Shown here: positions 1 to 9,200 of the stretch, in pieces
Layout: every line of letters begins with the position of its first letter
Numbering within the stretch: position 1 is the stretch's first letter
Source of the DNA: JAISFI01 sp031552425
GTDB lineage: Bacteria > Bacteroidota > Bacteroidia > Bacteroidales > Azobacteroidaceae
NCBI GenBank assembly: GCA_031552425.1
Contig: JAVBMM010000195.1
Coordinates: forward strand, 1 to 19,617
DNA length: 19,617 bases
Reading direction: 5' to 3'
Notes under the pieces: model-generated
What the model was told of the DNA's origin: nothing
The model's database searches: none
The model's input: only the letters and a program-made list of their open reading frames with translations
Made by a program: the position numbers and the translations under genes

Positions 1-46
1 AAATTCGCAATAAGAAGAAGTGAGGGTCCCTACGTTCGCTTTGCGA

Positions 47-112
47 CCTAACGGCGATCAAAGGAAGCCTAACAAGTTGCATACAACTTAACAGGAAACA
101 CAATGACCTAAC
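47..112. repeat. Four CYTAAC hexamers at about 20-bp spacing
   Basis: CCTAAC occurs at 47-52, 68-73 and 107-112, and CTTAAC at 87-92, giving steps of 21, 19 and 20 bp. The array lies just past the stop codon of the uvrA-like gene; the last copy overlaps that stop. A short hairpin (AAGTTG, loop CATA, CAACTT) sits at 74-89 between the copies. No function is recognised, and short A/T-rich hexamers can recur by chance. Confidence 0.3.
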
Positions 113-2900
113 CAAGCTTCTCTTTAAGAAATTTTCCGGTATAGGAATCAGGGCATGCTGCAATTTCCTCAGGTGTTCCTGTACAAACTATAGGTCCACC
201 TTTTTTACCCCCTTCGGGTCCAAGGTCAATGATGTAATCCGCACATTTAATTACGTCCATGTTATGTTCAATAATTATAATAGTATGTCCTCGGGAGATC
301 AATGCATCAAAAGTTTTCAGAAGCGTTTTGATATCATGAAAGTGCAATCCGGTAGTTGGTTCATCAAAAATAAAAACCGAAGGTTCTTGTTTTTCTTCCC
401 CTAAAAAATAGGCTAATTTAACCCGCTGATTTTCTCCCCCAGAGAGAGAGGAAGAAGACTGCCCCAATTTTACATATCCCAATCCTACATCTTGAAGAGG
501 TTGCAAACGTTTCAATATTTTTTTCTCAATAGTTCCTTTGTGAGTCCCAAAAAATTCTATCGCTTGATTAATTGTCATTTCCAACACATCATAAATATTG
601 TTCCCAAAATATTCCACTTCGAGAATATCTTGCTGAAAACGTTTTCCATGACAAGTTTCACATTTCAAAGTCAAATCAGCCATGAATTGCATTTCTACAA
701 CAATATTTCCATCTCCTTTACATTCTTCACATCGTCCACCCGGAACATTGAATGAAAAATACGCAGGAGTAAATCCCATTTGTTTCGACAAGGTTTGATC
801 GGCAAACAATTTACGAATCTCTTCGTATGCCTTAATATAAGTAACCGGATTAGATCTCGAAGATTTTCCAATCGGATTTTGGTCTACAAATTCAATATGT
901 TTGACTAAACTTATATCTCCCGTCAATGCGGAACAATTAACCGGACTTCCGGTAGGATCTCCCAATTCCTTTCTGATAGCTTGATATAAAACATCTCTTA
1001 CTAAGGAAGATTTTCCTGAACCGCTGACTCCCGTTATAACAGTCATCACATTCAATGGGAATTTAACATCCACAGATTGCAAATTATTTTGACGGGCTCC
1101 TTTCACTTCTATATAATTATTCCATTTCCTACGAGGAAAATTCGGAATAATTTGTTCTTCTCCGGTAAGGTAACGAACCGTATAACTATTGGTTTCCTTC
1201 TGCAATTTATCAACTTCTCCTTGATAAACCACTTCTCCTCCCAAACGTCCCGCTTGAGGTCCGATATCAATGATATAATCAGCCGCCCGGATAATTTCTT
1301 CATCATGTTCTACCACCACCACAGTATTACCTAGTTGTTGTAGCTGCCGCAATACTTTGATTAACAATCCTGTATCTCGGGAATGTAATCCGATACTGGG
1401 TTCATCTAAAACATACAAAGAACCAACCAAGCTACTTCCCAATGACGTAGAAAGGTTAATCCGCTGGCTTTCTCCTCCGGATAAAGAGGAAGATAAACGA
1501 TTCAAAGTCAAATATCCCAACCCAACATCTAATAAAAACTGCACTCGAGCATTGATTTCAGTAAGAATTCGTTTGGAAATAACTTGTTCTTGTTCAGTTA
1601 ATTTTAAATGATCAAAAAAATCTTTCAATTCCAACACAGACATCAACACTAAATCCGTAATAGATTTTCCTGCTACTTTTACATATTGTGCCTGAGGTTT
1701 GAGACGGGTTCCTTTACAAACAGGACAGGTTGTTTTTCCTCTATAACGCGCCAACATTACCCGGAATTGAACTTTATATAGGTTTTCTTCCACAAAATGG
1801 TGAAAGAAGTAATTAATTCCGTATAAATCCGGTTTACCATCCCAAAGTAAATCTTTTTCTTCATCCGATAATTCTATATAAGGCTTGTGGATAGGAAAGT
1901 TATATTGATCTGCTTTTTCTATAAACCACTTCTTAAATTCCCCCATTTTCTCACCCTTCCAACAAGTAACGGCATCTTCATAAAGAGATAATGTTTTATT
2001 AGGAATCACCAAATCTTCATCGATACCTATAGTTCTTCCGAAACCTTCACAAACAGGACAAGCTCCCGCCGGACTGTTAAAATTAAACATCATTTCTGTC
2101 GGTTCCTCAAAAAGCATCCCATCGGCTTCGAATTTCTTTGAGAAAGTTTTGGGAACCACCCCTTCTTCGGTATAAAATTTAACGATACAAGTGTTATTTC
2201 CTTCAAAAAAAGCAGTTTCTACAGAATCATACAAACGGCTGACGGTTTGTTGCTCTGAAGAAGCAGTTAAACGGTCAATCACTAACAAAACATGACCGGG
2301 ATCAGGAAGTTCCTCTTGTTGCAGAACCTCTTCTATACGGTAAAAGTTTCCATCTATTTCCAAACGGGAATAACCTTCTTTCTGCAATATTTCCAATTGT
2401 TCACGCAAATTCCGGTTCTGTCTCAATTGAATTGGAGAAAACACCGATACACGCGTTCCCTCAGGATATTTAAGCATTTTTTGTATCACATCTCCTGCCT
2501 GATGTTTTTTTACCACTTGATTGGAAATAGGAGAAATTGTTTTCCCTATCCTGGCATACAATAAACGCAAATAATCATAAATTTCGGTAGAAGTACCGAC
2601 TGTAGATCTCGGATTACGTGTGTTCACTTTTTGTTCAATAGCAATAGCGGGAGGAATACCTTTGATGTAATCACATTCCGGTTTCCCCATCCTTTCCAAG
2701 AATTGACGAGCATACGCTGACAAGCTTTCCACATATCGCCGCTGGCCTTCTGCATAAAGTGTATCAAAAGCCAATGAAGATTTTCCTGATCCGGATAATC
2801 CGGTAATCACTACGAATTTATTTCGGGGAATTTCAACATCCACATTTTTAAGGTTGTTGACCCTTGCCCCCTTGATGATTATACATTGATCTTCACTCAT
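108..2900 (-). CDS. uvrA: UvrA-family excinuclease ABC subunit A (probable second-type UvrA paralogue)
   Basis: This 930-residue protein is a tandem ABC ATPase of the UvrA family, whose members recognise DNA lesions with UvrB in nucleotide excision repair. Two Walker A motifs (GLSGSGKS near residue 34, GVSGSGKS near 624), two signatures (SLSGGESQR near 472, SLSGGENQR near 818) and two Walker B motifs (VLDEPSIGLH, IFDEPTTGLH) are visible. The region of the UvrB-binding domain (about 120-230) is present. The C-terminal zinc module is complete (C724, C727, C747, C750). The first zinc module keeps only C281/C284: the upstream CxxC pair of canonical UvrA is missing around 255-265. Length is close to canonical UvrA (about 940). 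The start overlaps the DUF2461 stop by 8 bp, so translation is probably coupled. Bacteroidota often carry more than one UvrA; this copy may not be the main repair enzyme. Confidence 0.93.
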   Translation of the reverse strand: MSEDQCIIIKGARVNNLKNVDVEIPRNKFVVITGLSGSGKSSLAFDTLYAEGQRRYVESLSAYARQFLERMGKPECDYIKGIPPAIAIEQKVNTRNPRSTVGTSTEIYDYLRLLYARIGKTISPISNQVVKKHQAGDVIQKMLKYPEGTRVSVFSPIQLRQNRNLREQLEILQKEGYSRLEIDGNFYRIEEVLQQEELPDPGHVLLVIDRLTASSEQQTVSRLYDSVETAFFEGNNTCIVKFYTEEGVVPKTFSKKFEADGMLFEEPTEMMFNFNSPAGACPVCEGFGRTIGIDEDLVIPNKTLSLYEDAVTCWKGEKMGEFKKWFIEKADQYNFPIHKPYIELSDEEKDLLWDGKPDLYGINYFFHHFVEENLYKVQFRVMLARYRGKTTCPVCKGTRLKPQAQYVKVAGKSITDLVLMSVLELKDFFDHLKLTEQEQVISKRILTEINARVQFLLDVGLGYLTLNRLSSSLSGGESQRINLSTSLGSSLVGSLYVLDEPSIGLHSRDTGLLIKVLRQLQQLGNTVVVVEHDEEIIRAADYIIDIGPQAGRLGGEVVYQGEVDKLQKETNSYTVRYLTGEEQIIPNFPRRKWNNYIEVKGARQNNLQSVDVKFPLNVMTVITGVSGSGKSSLVRDVLYQAIRKELGDPTGSPVNCSALTGDISLVKHIEFVDQNPIGKSSRSNPVTYIKAYEEIRKLFADQTLSKQMGFTPAYFSFNVPGGRCEECKGDGNIVVEMQFMADLTLKCETCHGKRFQQDILEVEYFGNNIYDVLEMTINQAIEFFGTHKGTIEKKILKRLQPLQDVGLGYVKLGQSSSSLSGGENQRVKLAYFLGEEKQEPSVFIFDEPTTGLHFHDIKTLLKTFDALISRGHTIIIIEHNMDVIKCADYIIDLGPEGGKKGGPIVCTGTPEEIAACPDSYTGKFLKEKLG

Positions 2901-3564
2901 CCAGGAAAAAATTATATAAGTTTTTCATCGCAGTGAAATCATCTTCAAGTTTTCGTAAGATTTTTTCATTAAAAACTTCCTCTCCTATCGGATAAGATTT
3001 CCAAATCCAAACGGTTTTTCTTTGCATCCAATCTTGAAAATAATCTTCCAAATCATTTTTCAACGGACGTTTATATAATTCTCCTTCCACTTGAAATTTT
3101 CTTTTTCCTGTTAATTCTTTGGTAATCGATTTAAAATATTCAGCGTTAAAGGTTACCCTCTCGCGAAAATCTTCCATTATCTGTTTCTTAGCTGCATACA
3201 AACCCATTCCATATTGATAACCTTCGGAGGATAATTCCATGAAAAATCCCGGATAATTTTCCCAATCCGGAACAGGCCGCTGAAAAGTCATCCACAGTCG
3301 ATTTTTATACGGATCTTTATTGTGAGAAAAACGTGTATCCCTGTATATACGAGATAAAACACGATGAGGACGAAACTCAAAACGGGTGTCAATCGCATAC
3401 ATAGCAGGTGTCAAAGCTGTAATTAAGGCTTTGAACGGTAAAACCAATTCTTTCTCATAAACATCTCTATGAGCTTCAAACCATTCTTTATAATTATTTT
3501 CTCCCAGATCTTGGAGAAATTGTATTGTAGCCGGAGTAAAACCTTCAAATTTCTGGACTTTCAT
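2893..3564 (-). CDS. DUF2461 / TIGR02453 family protein
   Basis: The 223-residue cytoplasmic protein matches the DUF2461 (TIGR02453) family. It has the N-terminal pattern of a short FxxF-x-P stretch followed by NNxKEWFEAHRD (residues 23-34). The family core 'RIYRDTRFSHNKDPYKNRLW' follows at about 92-111. There is no signal peptide or membrane segment. The biochemical role of the family is not established. It is the first gene of a two-gene minus-strand unit: its stop codon lies inside the start of the uvrA-like gene, in the arrangement ATGAGTGA. A putative -7 box (TAAATTTG) lies 20-27 bp upstream of the start. Family assignment is from motif recognition; function is unknown. Confidence 0.85.
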   Translation of the reverse strand: MKVQKFEGFTPATIQFLQDLGENNYKEWFEAHRDVYEKELVLPFKALITALTPAMYAIDTRFEFRPHRVLSRIYRDTRFSHNKDPYKNRLWMTFQRPVPDWENYPGFFMELSSEGYQYGMGLYAAKKQIMEDFRERVTFNAEYFKSITKELTGKRKFQVEGELYKRPLKNDLEDYFQDWMQRKTVWIWKSYPIGEEVFNEKILRKLEDDFTAMKNLYNFFLDE

Positions 3565-3583
3565 TGTGAAAATTTTTAATCTG

Positions 3584-3591
3584 CAAATTTA
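3584..3591 (-). promoter_or_regulatory. Putative Bacteroidota -7 box for the DUF2461-uvrA unit
   Basis: Read on the minus strand this is TAAATTTG, a full match to the Bacteroidota sigma-ABfr -7 consensus TAnnTTTG, 20 bp upstream of the DUF2461 start. The expected -33 region holds a T-run (within CGTTTTTTAA) rather than a clear TTTG. The implied 5' leader is very short, about 10-15 nt. Confidence 0.5.
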
Positions 3592-3613
3592 CAAGATAAT
3601 TTTCGGATTAAAA

Positions 3614-3664
3614 AACGATTATCTTTGTACCCGTTTTGGTTTTTCATACAAACCAATAATCGTT
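3614..3664. repeat. Nested inverted repeat in the divergent promoter region
   Basis: The outer arms are AACGATTAT (3614-3622) and ATAATCGTT (3656-3664), a perfect 9-bp inverted repeat. The inner arms are TTGGTTT (3636-3642) and AAACCAA (3650-3656). The right arms run into each other. The left outer arm overlaps the plus-strand -7 box at 3620-3627, so as DNA this could be an operator. Only the inner hairpin would be fully present in an mRNA starting near 3634. Confidence 0.4.
3620..3627 (+). promoter_or_regulatory. Putative -7 box for the GHL10 gene
   Basis: TATCTTTG matches the Bacteroidota TAnnTTTG consensus. It lies 45 bp upstream of the ATG at 3673, predicting a 5' leader of roughly 40 nt. 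The -33 region is A/T-rich without a convincing TTTG. It overlaps the left arm of the inverted repeat at 3614-3664. Confidence 0.5.
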
Positions 3665-3672
3665 GATTCTAT

Positions 3673-5175
3673 ATGAAAAAATTAATTCTTTTGACTTGTC
3701 TATTCGCAATGTTTGTGCTTTGCAATGCCCAGACATCTCCTAAACGGGAATTTCGAGGAGTTTGGATTCATGTTGTTAAGCAAGCGCAATATCAAAATAT
3801 GTCTTCCGAAAAAATAAAAACATATTTTACAGAAATGTTGGATAATTTTCAGAAAGACCACATCAATGCTGTTATTTTTCAAGTGCGCCCTACAGCAGAC
3901 TCCTTCTACTATTCTGAAATAGAACCCTGGAGCCGGTATTTATCCGGACAGCAAGGACTTCCACCTCCTTCTGCTTTCGATCCCATGGAATTTATGATTA
4001 AAGCTTGTCACGAACGAAACATGGAATTTCATGCATGGCTTAATCCATACCGGGTTACGATGGATGAAGAAGAAATTCTCCATGTATCACATATTTACTA
4101 TAAACATCCTGAATGGTTTATCAAATACGGTAAACAAATTTACTTTGATCCGGGCATCCCCGATTGCAGGAAACATGTTTGCCGTGTAGTTAAAGACATT
4201 GTTAAACGGTATGATGTTGATGCCATACACATGGACGATTATTTTTATCCCTATCCCATTCCCGGAGAAAAATTTTCCGACGAAAACAGTTTCCTAAAAT
4301 ATGGTAGGGAGCAAGGTTTCTGGCCTGACCGGAAAAATGATTGGCGTAGAAATAATGTAAACATGCTCATACAAGAAATACGTCATACTATCATCTTGCA
4401 AAAGCCTTGGGTACGTTTTGGAATCAGCCCTTTCGGAATTTACCGGAATAAAAAAAATACTCCCGACGGTTCCGGTAGCAACACCAACGGCTTACAAAAT
4501 TACGATGACTTATATGCAGATATCAAACTATGGACAGACAAAAAATACATAGATTACATTATTCCTCAAATTTATTGGAATATAGGATACCAAATTGCCG
4601 ATTATGAAACCCTGGTTAAATGGTGGAGTAAAAATAATTCCGAGGCTCATTTATATGTCGGGCAAGACATCAATCGCACAATGAAAGCAGACAAAGCAGA
4701 AAATCAATTATACCGAAAAATAGAATTGGAAAGAAATACCCCCGGAGTTTTCGGTAATTGCTTTTGGCCGGGTTATGAATTAAACAAAAATTTCGGTGGA
4801 ATCAGAGACAGTTTAAGAAACAATTACCAACGATATCCGGCATTGATTCCTGCCTATACACATTTACATGATAAAAAGCCCAAAGATGTCAAAAAATTAA
4901 AAGCAGAATGGATGTTACAGGGATACCGACTCTGTTGGGAGCGTAACGGAGATATCTACGATCCGGAAACCGCACAATATTTTGTGATTTACCGTTTTGG
5001 GGATAAAGAAAAAGTAAATCTGAACGATCCTTCTAAAATAGTAGAAATTACCAGGGGAACATCTCATATGTTGCCATACAACAAAGGCAAGGAGAAATTC
5101 AAATACGTCATTACTTCAGTAGACAGGTTTCATAATGAATCTTCTAAAGGAAAATTAAAAAAAGTAAAATTATAG
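3673..5175 (+). CDS. Secreted GHL10 / DUF187 (YngK-like) family 10-type glycosyl hydrolase-like protein
   Basis: This 500-residue exported protein belongs to the GHL10 (PF02638, formerly DUF187) group of TIM-barrel glycosidase-like proteins. A signal peptide is clear at 1-20 (hydrophobic core LILLTCLFAMFVL, then NAQ). Family hallmarks follow: REFRGVWIHVV near 25, INAVIFQVRP near 64, FHAWLNPYR near 119, DAIHMDDYFYP near 183 and FGISPFGIYR near 249. The acidic pair in MDDYFYP is at the usual position for a functional residue in these barrels. Residues about 405-500 look like a C-terminal fibronectin type III-like domain. Substrates are poorly defined; some relatives are linked to peptidoglycan-derived or host glycans. 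It stands outside the PUL on the opposite strand, so a link to the lyases is not indicated. Confidence 0.85.
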   Translation: MKKLILLTCLFAMFVLCNAQTSPKREFRGVWIHVVKQAQYQNMSSEKIKTYFTEMLDNFQKDHINAVIFQVRPTADSFYYSEIEPWSRYLSGQQGLPPPSAFDPMEFMIKACHERNMEFHAWLNPYRVTMDEEEILHVSHIYYKHPEWFIKYGKQIYFDPGIPDCRKHVCRVVKDIVKRYDVDAIHMDDYFYPYPIPGEKFSDENSFLKYGREQGFWPDRKNDWRRNNVNMLIQEIRHTIILQKPWVRFGISPFGIYRNKKNTPDGSGSNTNGLQNYDDLYADIKLWTDKKYIDYIIPQIYWNIGYQIADYETLVKWWSKNNSEAHLYVGQDINRTMKADKAENQLYRKIELERNTPGVFGNCFWPGYELNKNFGGIRDSLRNNYQRYPALIPAYTHLHDKKPKDVKKLKAEWMLQGYRLCWERNGDIYDPETAQYFVIYRFGDKEKVNLNDPSKIVEITRGTSHMLPYNKGKEKFKYVITSVDRFHNESSKGKLKKVKL

Positions 5176-5258
5176 AGCTTTTTCTTTCCCATACTCAAAC
5201 AAATAAAATATCTCCATGTTATAATAATATAGTAAACATGTTCTAAATTTTTATGTAT

Positions 5259-5783
5259 ATGAAATCAACGATTATTTTTTGTTTGGCGTTATTATTAACA
5301 TCCACATCTTGCCCTGATAAAAAGAAACAAGAAGACACAAAATCTTCACCTGCTCAAACCCAATTAAACCAAAAAGCTACTCCTGAAAAGGTTGTTACTA
5401 ACGAATTACAAGGTTTTTTCCTGAAAAACACGTATAAACAAGAAGAAAATATCAAATTATTGATCATCAAAGATGAAACTGAATTTGGAAATCTTTTTGG
5501 AATAGGTAAAACAATGACTAATACAATTGTCAAGCCTGATTTCAATACTTCTACTGTAGCTGCCTTGGTACTAAAACCAAGTAACATACAAACAAGTATT
5601 CAAATAGAAAGTGCAACAAATGAGTCCGGTATTTTAAATACAAATTTCAATGTTAAAACCGGGGAAAAACAAAGTTTCACTTCCCAACCCATTTATTTGT
5701 TTACATTCAACAAAAACGTTCCTGCTAAACAAATACAATTGCTAATCAATGGAGAGAAGAAAGAAATTCAACATTTAAACTGA
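5259..5783 (+). CDS. Small exported hypothetical protein, probable lipoprotein
   Basis: The 174-residue product starts with a signal sequence (MKSTIIFCLALLLTSTSC) followed by a Lys/Gln/Thr-rich linker of about 40 residues, then a mainly beta-type domain (about 55-174). The cysteine after LLTSTS is a plausible lipidation site, although the -3 residue is not the usual Leu. An in-frame ATG two codons upstream (5253) is possible; the later one is preferred because the signal peptide begins MKS. The C-terminal pattern (ETEFGNLFG, AALVLKP, GEKQSFTSQPIYLFTF) resembles small uncharacterised Bacteroidota periplasmic proteins with a PrcB-like feel, but no function can be assigned. It follows the GHL10 gene after 83 bp with no clear hairpin between, so co-transcription is possible. 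Confidence 0.75.
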   Translation: MKSTIIFCLALLLTSTSCPDKKKQEDTKSSPAQTQLNQKATPEKVVTNELQGFFLKNTYKQEENIKLLIIKDETEFGNLFGIGKTMTNTIVKPDFNTSTVAALVLKPSNIQTSIQIESATNESGILNTNFNVKTGEKQSFTSQPIYLFTFNKNVPAKQIQLLINGEKKEIQHLN

Positions 5784-5801
5784 TTTTCACATAATAATCA
5801 G
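5780..5801 (+). terminator. Weak hairpin at the end of the small lipoprotein gene
   Basis: CTGATT (5780-5785) can pair with AATCAG (5796-5801) across a 10-nt loop. The left arm includes the TGA stop. No clean U-run follows at once, although the next 80 bases are strongly A/T-rich. Termination here is plausible but unproven. Confidence 0.25.
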
Positions 5802-5987
5802 CTATTAATATTAAAAAGTAATAATAAAGAAATTATTCATATTTCCCATTTTATGTTCTTTGTTTTTTCTTTCACTATTAACAGCAAGCGGAGCGGGTTT
5901 CACGGGAAGTCTAATGAGCTTAACTAGATTGCGAAGCAATCTTAATGTGGGTTAAATATTTGATATAGGTTCCGGCTGAATTTCTAA

Positions 5988-6068
5988 CAGGTCGGAACGA
6001 AATTTCTTCCCTGATGAAAATTTACTTCCGACCTGATAGAAATTTCACTCCGACCGTTCGAAAATTTC
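5988..6068. repeat. Imperfect GAAATTTC / GGTCGG repeat block with 10-bp inverted repeat
   Basis: CAGGTCGGAA (5988-5997) and TTCCGACCTG (6026-6035) form a perfect 10-bp inverted repeat with a 28-nt loop. A third CCGACC follows at 6050-6055. GAAATTTC-like octamers occur at 5999-6006, 6016-6023 (GAAAATTT), 6039-6046 and 6060-6068 (GAAAATTTC), spaced 17-23 bp. On the minus strand the unit reads roughly GGTCGG-agt-GAAATTTC-tatca, about 22 bp. It may be a dispersed intergenic repeat or a structured RNA; no named family is recognised. Confidence 0.55.
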
Positions 6069-6149
6069 GTCCCGGAAAATCAGAAGTTTTTTTACCCAAA
6101 AGCAGGTATACAGCCCTTTTGTTTGAAAAGCAAGAAATACTATAAATTC

Positions 6150-6184
6150 GAAGGGCCTGATTCCTCTACGAAACCAAGCCCTTC
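6150..6184 (-). terminator. Candidate terminator hairpin after the 1096-residue lyase gene
   Basis: GAAGGGC (6150-6156) and GCCCTTC (6178-6184) form a 7-bp stem with a 21-nt loop, 22 bp past the stop of the minus-strand lyase gene. The downstream side on that strand (GAATTTATAG) is A/U-rich but not a solid U-run, so strength as an intrinsic terminator is uncertain. Confidence 0.4.
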
Positions 6185-6205
6185 TCTTCTACTAATCATC
6201 TAACG

Positions 6206-9200
6206 TTATTTAACAACAACCTTCTTAGATTGTGTACCTACTTTTGCAATATATAAACCTGAATATCTCACAGGAACAGAGGCTTTACCGGTAAAATATC
6301 CGGAAGATACCAATTGTCCTGTAAGGGTATATAATTGATAAAAAACATTGCCTTCTTGCTCTATTATTACAGATTGATTTCCGGGATATACTTTCAAATT
6401 TCCTTCTTCAAACAAATTATCTTTCAAAGAAGTTCCGGCATACGCAGTAATCCGGAAATCATCTAACACGAAATCACGGGAATTGTTCGCTTGTCCTCCT
6501 GTTTGAAGAATGCAAAAACTTACTTCAGGAGTACCTTCACCCAAAGATGCGACTTTATTCAAAACATAAGATTTATACACCCATCCCATTTCTGAAGTAA
6601 TATCAGCTGCCGGAATACTATCTATACGAATCCACGGATCTGATGTATGCATTCTGTAACGCACTACTAAAGAAGATGTATTGATATCTTGAGATGAAAC
6701 ATTCACATAATCTTTTACATAAAAAGAGACTATTCCCATTCCATTTACCAAAGGTGGCGTTATCAATTCATAAGAACCACTCGAATTAGGCCTCGTGGAA
6801 TTATCTCCCCAGTATAAACCATGATTAAAAAGCTTCTCATTAGCAAAAACCCCTCCTGAATTAGGTACTATAAAATCGACAAGAGGAGTGCTCTTGAAAT
6901 CAGTAAAGCAGCCTGAAATAAAATCTTTGGATTGTTCGAAAGTAACGGTATAATTTTTAGTAACACTTCCGTCCGTCGATTTCATATTAATGGTAGCAAT
7001 ATTATTAGGAGCCAACAGACTCGTTGCTTGTTCCACAATAATTTCTTCCTGATTCTTTCCTATCGGATATACATAAGGCACTCCTCCCGAATAAGTAAAA
7101 GGAAGCTCAACAGTATAATTGCTAACATCATAATCGAATTGAGGAAGTTTCTCCGGATGTTTTTTTGTACAACTTGGATCATAAAGCAACAGATCATTAA
7201 ACAAGCAATCTGCATTTTCTTCAGGCTGATCTGTTTTCGTTAAAGAAATTCCAGACACATAAAATTCATTACCATTGGTTTCATTATTATGTCCGAAATT
7301 TAATTGGTAAAGTCCTGCCGTATCTACTGCAAATACTTGGCTTTTCAAAGTCCAATCTGCAATAGTTTGCGCTTTAGAAGAAGTTCCCATCGGACGAAGA
7401 ATGTACGTAGCCCCTACCCCTGATGTTAAATTCTCAGAACTTGCCGTACGACGGTTTTCTTCCGGTGTATTTACTGTACAAACATTGACAGACCTGAAAT
7501 AACCTTTCCCTTTTACATAAAATTTTAATTCATATTCTCCTTTTGGCAAATAAAATGATGGTGTAATAAAATACGCACAACTACCTGCGCTCCCTCCGTA
7601 AGTCATCTTCATCACCGGATGACCATTAAATGTTTCGGTTGATCTCGAATAGTATTCTGTAGATCTTGTTGCAGCATTATTTCCTCCATTTCCATATCCA
7701 TCGGGAAGGGGCTGATATGCTGTTGAAGATCCATCTACATGAGACCAATTACTCATACCTATATTGGTAATTTGAACCAATTTTCCTTGAGGAATTTCCG
7801 AAGAAGCTAATTTATTCATGGAAATTCCGGAAATTAGCAATGGGTTGTCCGGATCTCCATTGATATTGTTATGAGCAAAATTCAAACTATAGCTTCCTTG
7901 TTGGGTTACAGTAACCATTACCCTAATCGGAGTCCAATCTCTAAAAAGTTGAGCAGTAACAGTGTTTCCCATGGGACGAGTTGAATACGTGAAGCCGGTG
8001 GTCCCGGTGGGTTCCCGAGATCTTCTGTCTGACTCTGCAACATTGGATGTACAAAGATTCAGTGTCCTGATAAAACCAGAGCCTTTTACATAAAAAACGA
8101 TCTCATAATCTCCTGCATCTAAATCAACATACGGAGTGATAAAATAATTGGCATTTCCGGTTGTTCCCGTCCAAGTCGTTTGTATGGCAGGTTGACCTTC
8201 AAAAGTTTCTTCCGATCTGGAAAAAAATGGTTCATAACTACTTCCTGATCCCGACCTCACTCCATATCCTTTCGGAAGAGGTTTATAAACAGATGAAGAA
8301 CCGGAAACAAACTCCCATTGACTCATATTTATATTTGGAACAACAACCGGGGTTATTTCCATATTTTCATCAGCCCAAGCCAATGTTGTCCAAGGGATAA
8401 AACCATCTTTACTCTGTTCATTACGAATTTGCTTAAGTACCCGCCAGGTATAAGGCATAGAGAGATTTTTCCTTCCATGATAGTGATGATAGACAAGTTC
8501 ATATATAGGACTGTAACTTCCTCTTCCATCTTGAGAAATAGTATCTCCATACACATAAGAACCGTTAAAGATTTTATATTTAGTATAAGGCACATCTTCT
8601 CCCAACATAAATTTGGAAGTATATTCATATCCTTTTAACAAACGGTTATCATATAGAGAATATGCATCATATCCTTGAACCCATGCCACTTCACAGGCAT
8701 TACAAAGATAGGATATACCCATTTGTGTATGTCCCTGGTCACGTCCACTTTCCTGACATTGTCCTGTTTCACTGAAATAATATTGAATAGAGCCGTTCAC
8801 TTTTCCCTTAGTTAAACGTTCATATGCTTTATCAAAAATATCCTGACGATCCAAAAAGATACCAATACACATCATGGTCTGTTCTATAGCAGCATCCCAG
8901 TTCCCATTGGTCGTAGCCGGCTTAAAATCTTTAATAACATTATACCAGACGTCTAATATCATACTTTTGAATTTATTTTGATCCTGAGTACTCCAACCGG
9001 TATAAGTATATTTGATGATTTCGGCAGCATTCAAGTATTTAATGCCTGCAACACCCACTTTCAATTCCCGGTTTGAATTAGTTACCGAAACCAACTTATA
9101 AGACCACGCATTCAATATTTCTATTGATTTTTCAGCATATCTTTGATCTCCCGTTACCGCCCAAAGCAATGCCATGGTATAAGCAAAATTTCCATCTTGA

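Larger units (their letters stand above)
5784..6205. other. Convergent intergenic region without genes
   Basis: This 422-bp stretch lies between two 3' gene ends (plus-strand lipoprotein gene, minus-strand lyase gene). I see no coding frame with family resemblance. It holds a perfect 7-bp hairpin, AGATTGC-GAA-GCAATCT (5926-5942), a block of GAAATTTC/GGTCGG repeats (5976-6076) and a hairpin near the lyase gene end (6150-6184). The first 100 bases are plain A/T-rich sequence. Confidence 0.7.

Noticed and set aside
74..89. Hairpin AAGTTG-CATA-CAACTT as terminator of the uvrA-like gene
   Set aside because: The stem is only 6 bp, mostly A/T, and no U-run follows on the minus strand.
5926..5942. 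AGATTGC-GAA-GCAATCT hairpin as a named element
   Set aside because: The stem is real but short, lacks a U-run, and matches no RNA family I can name; it is kept only as part of the intergenic description.
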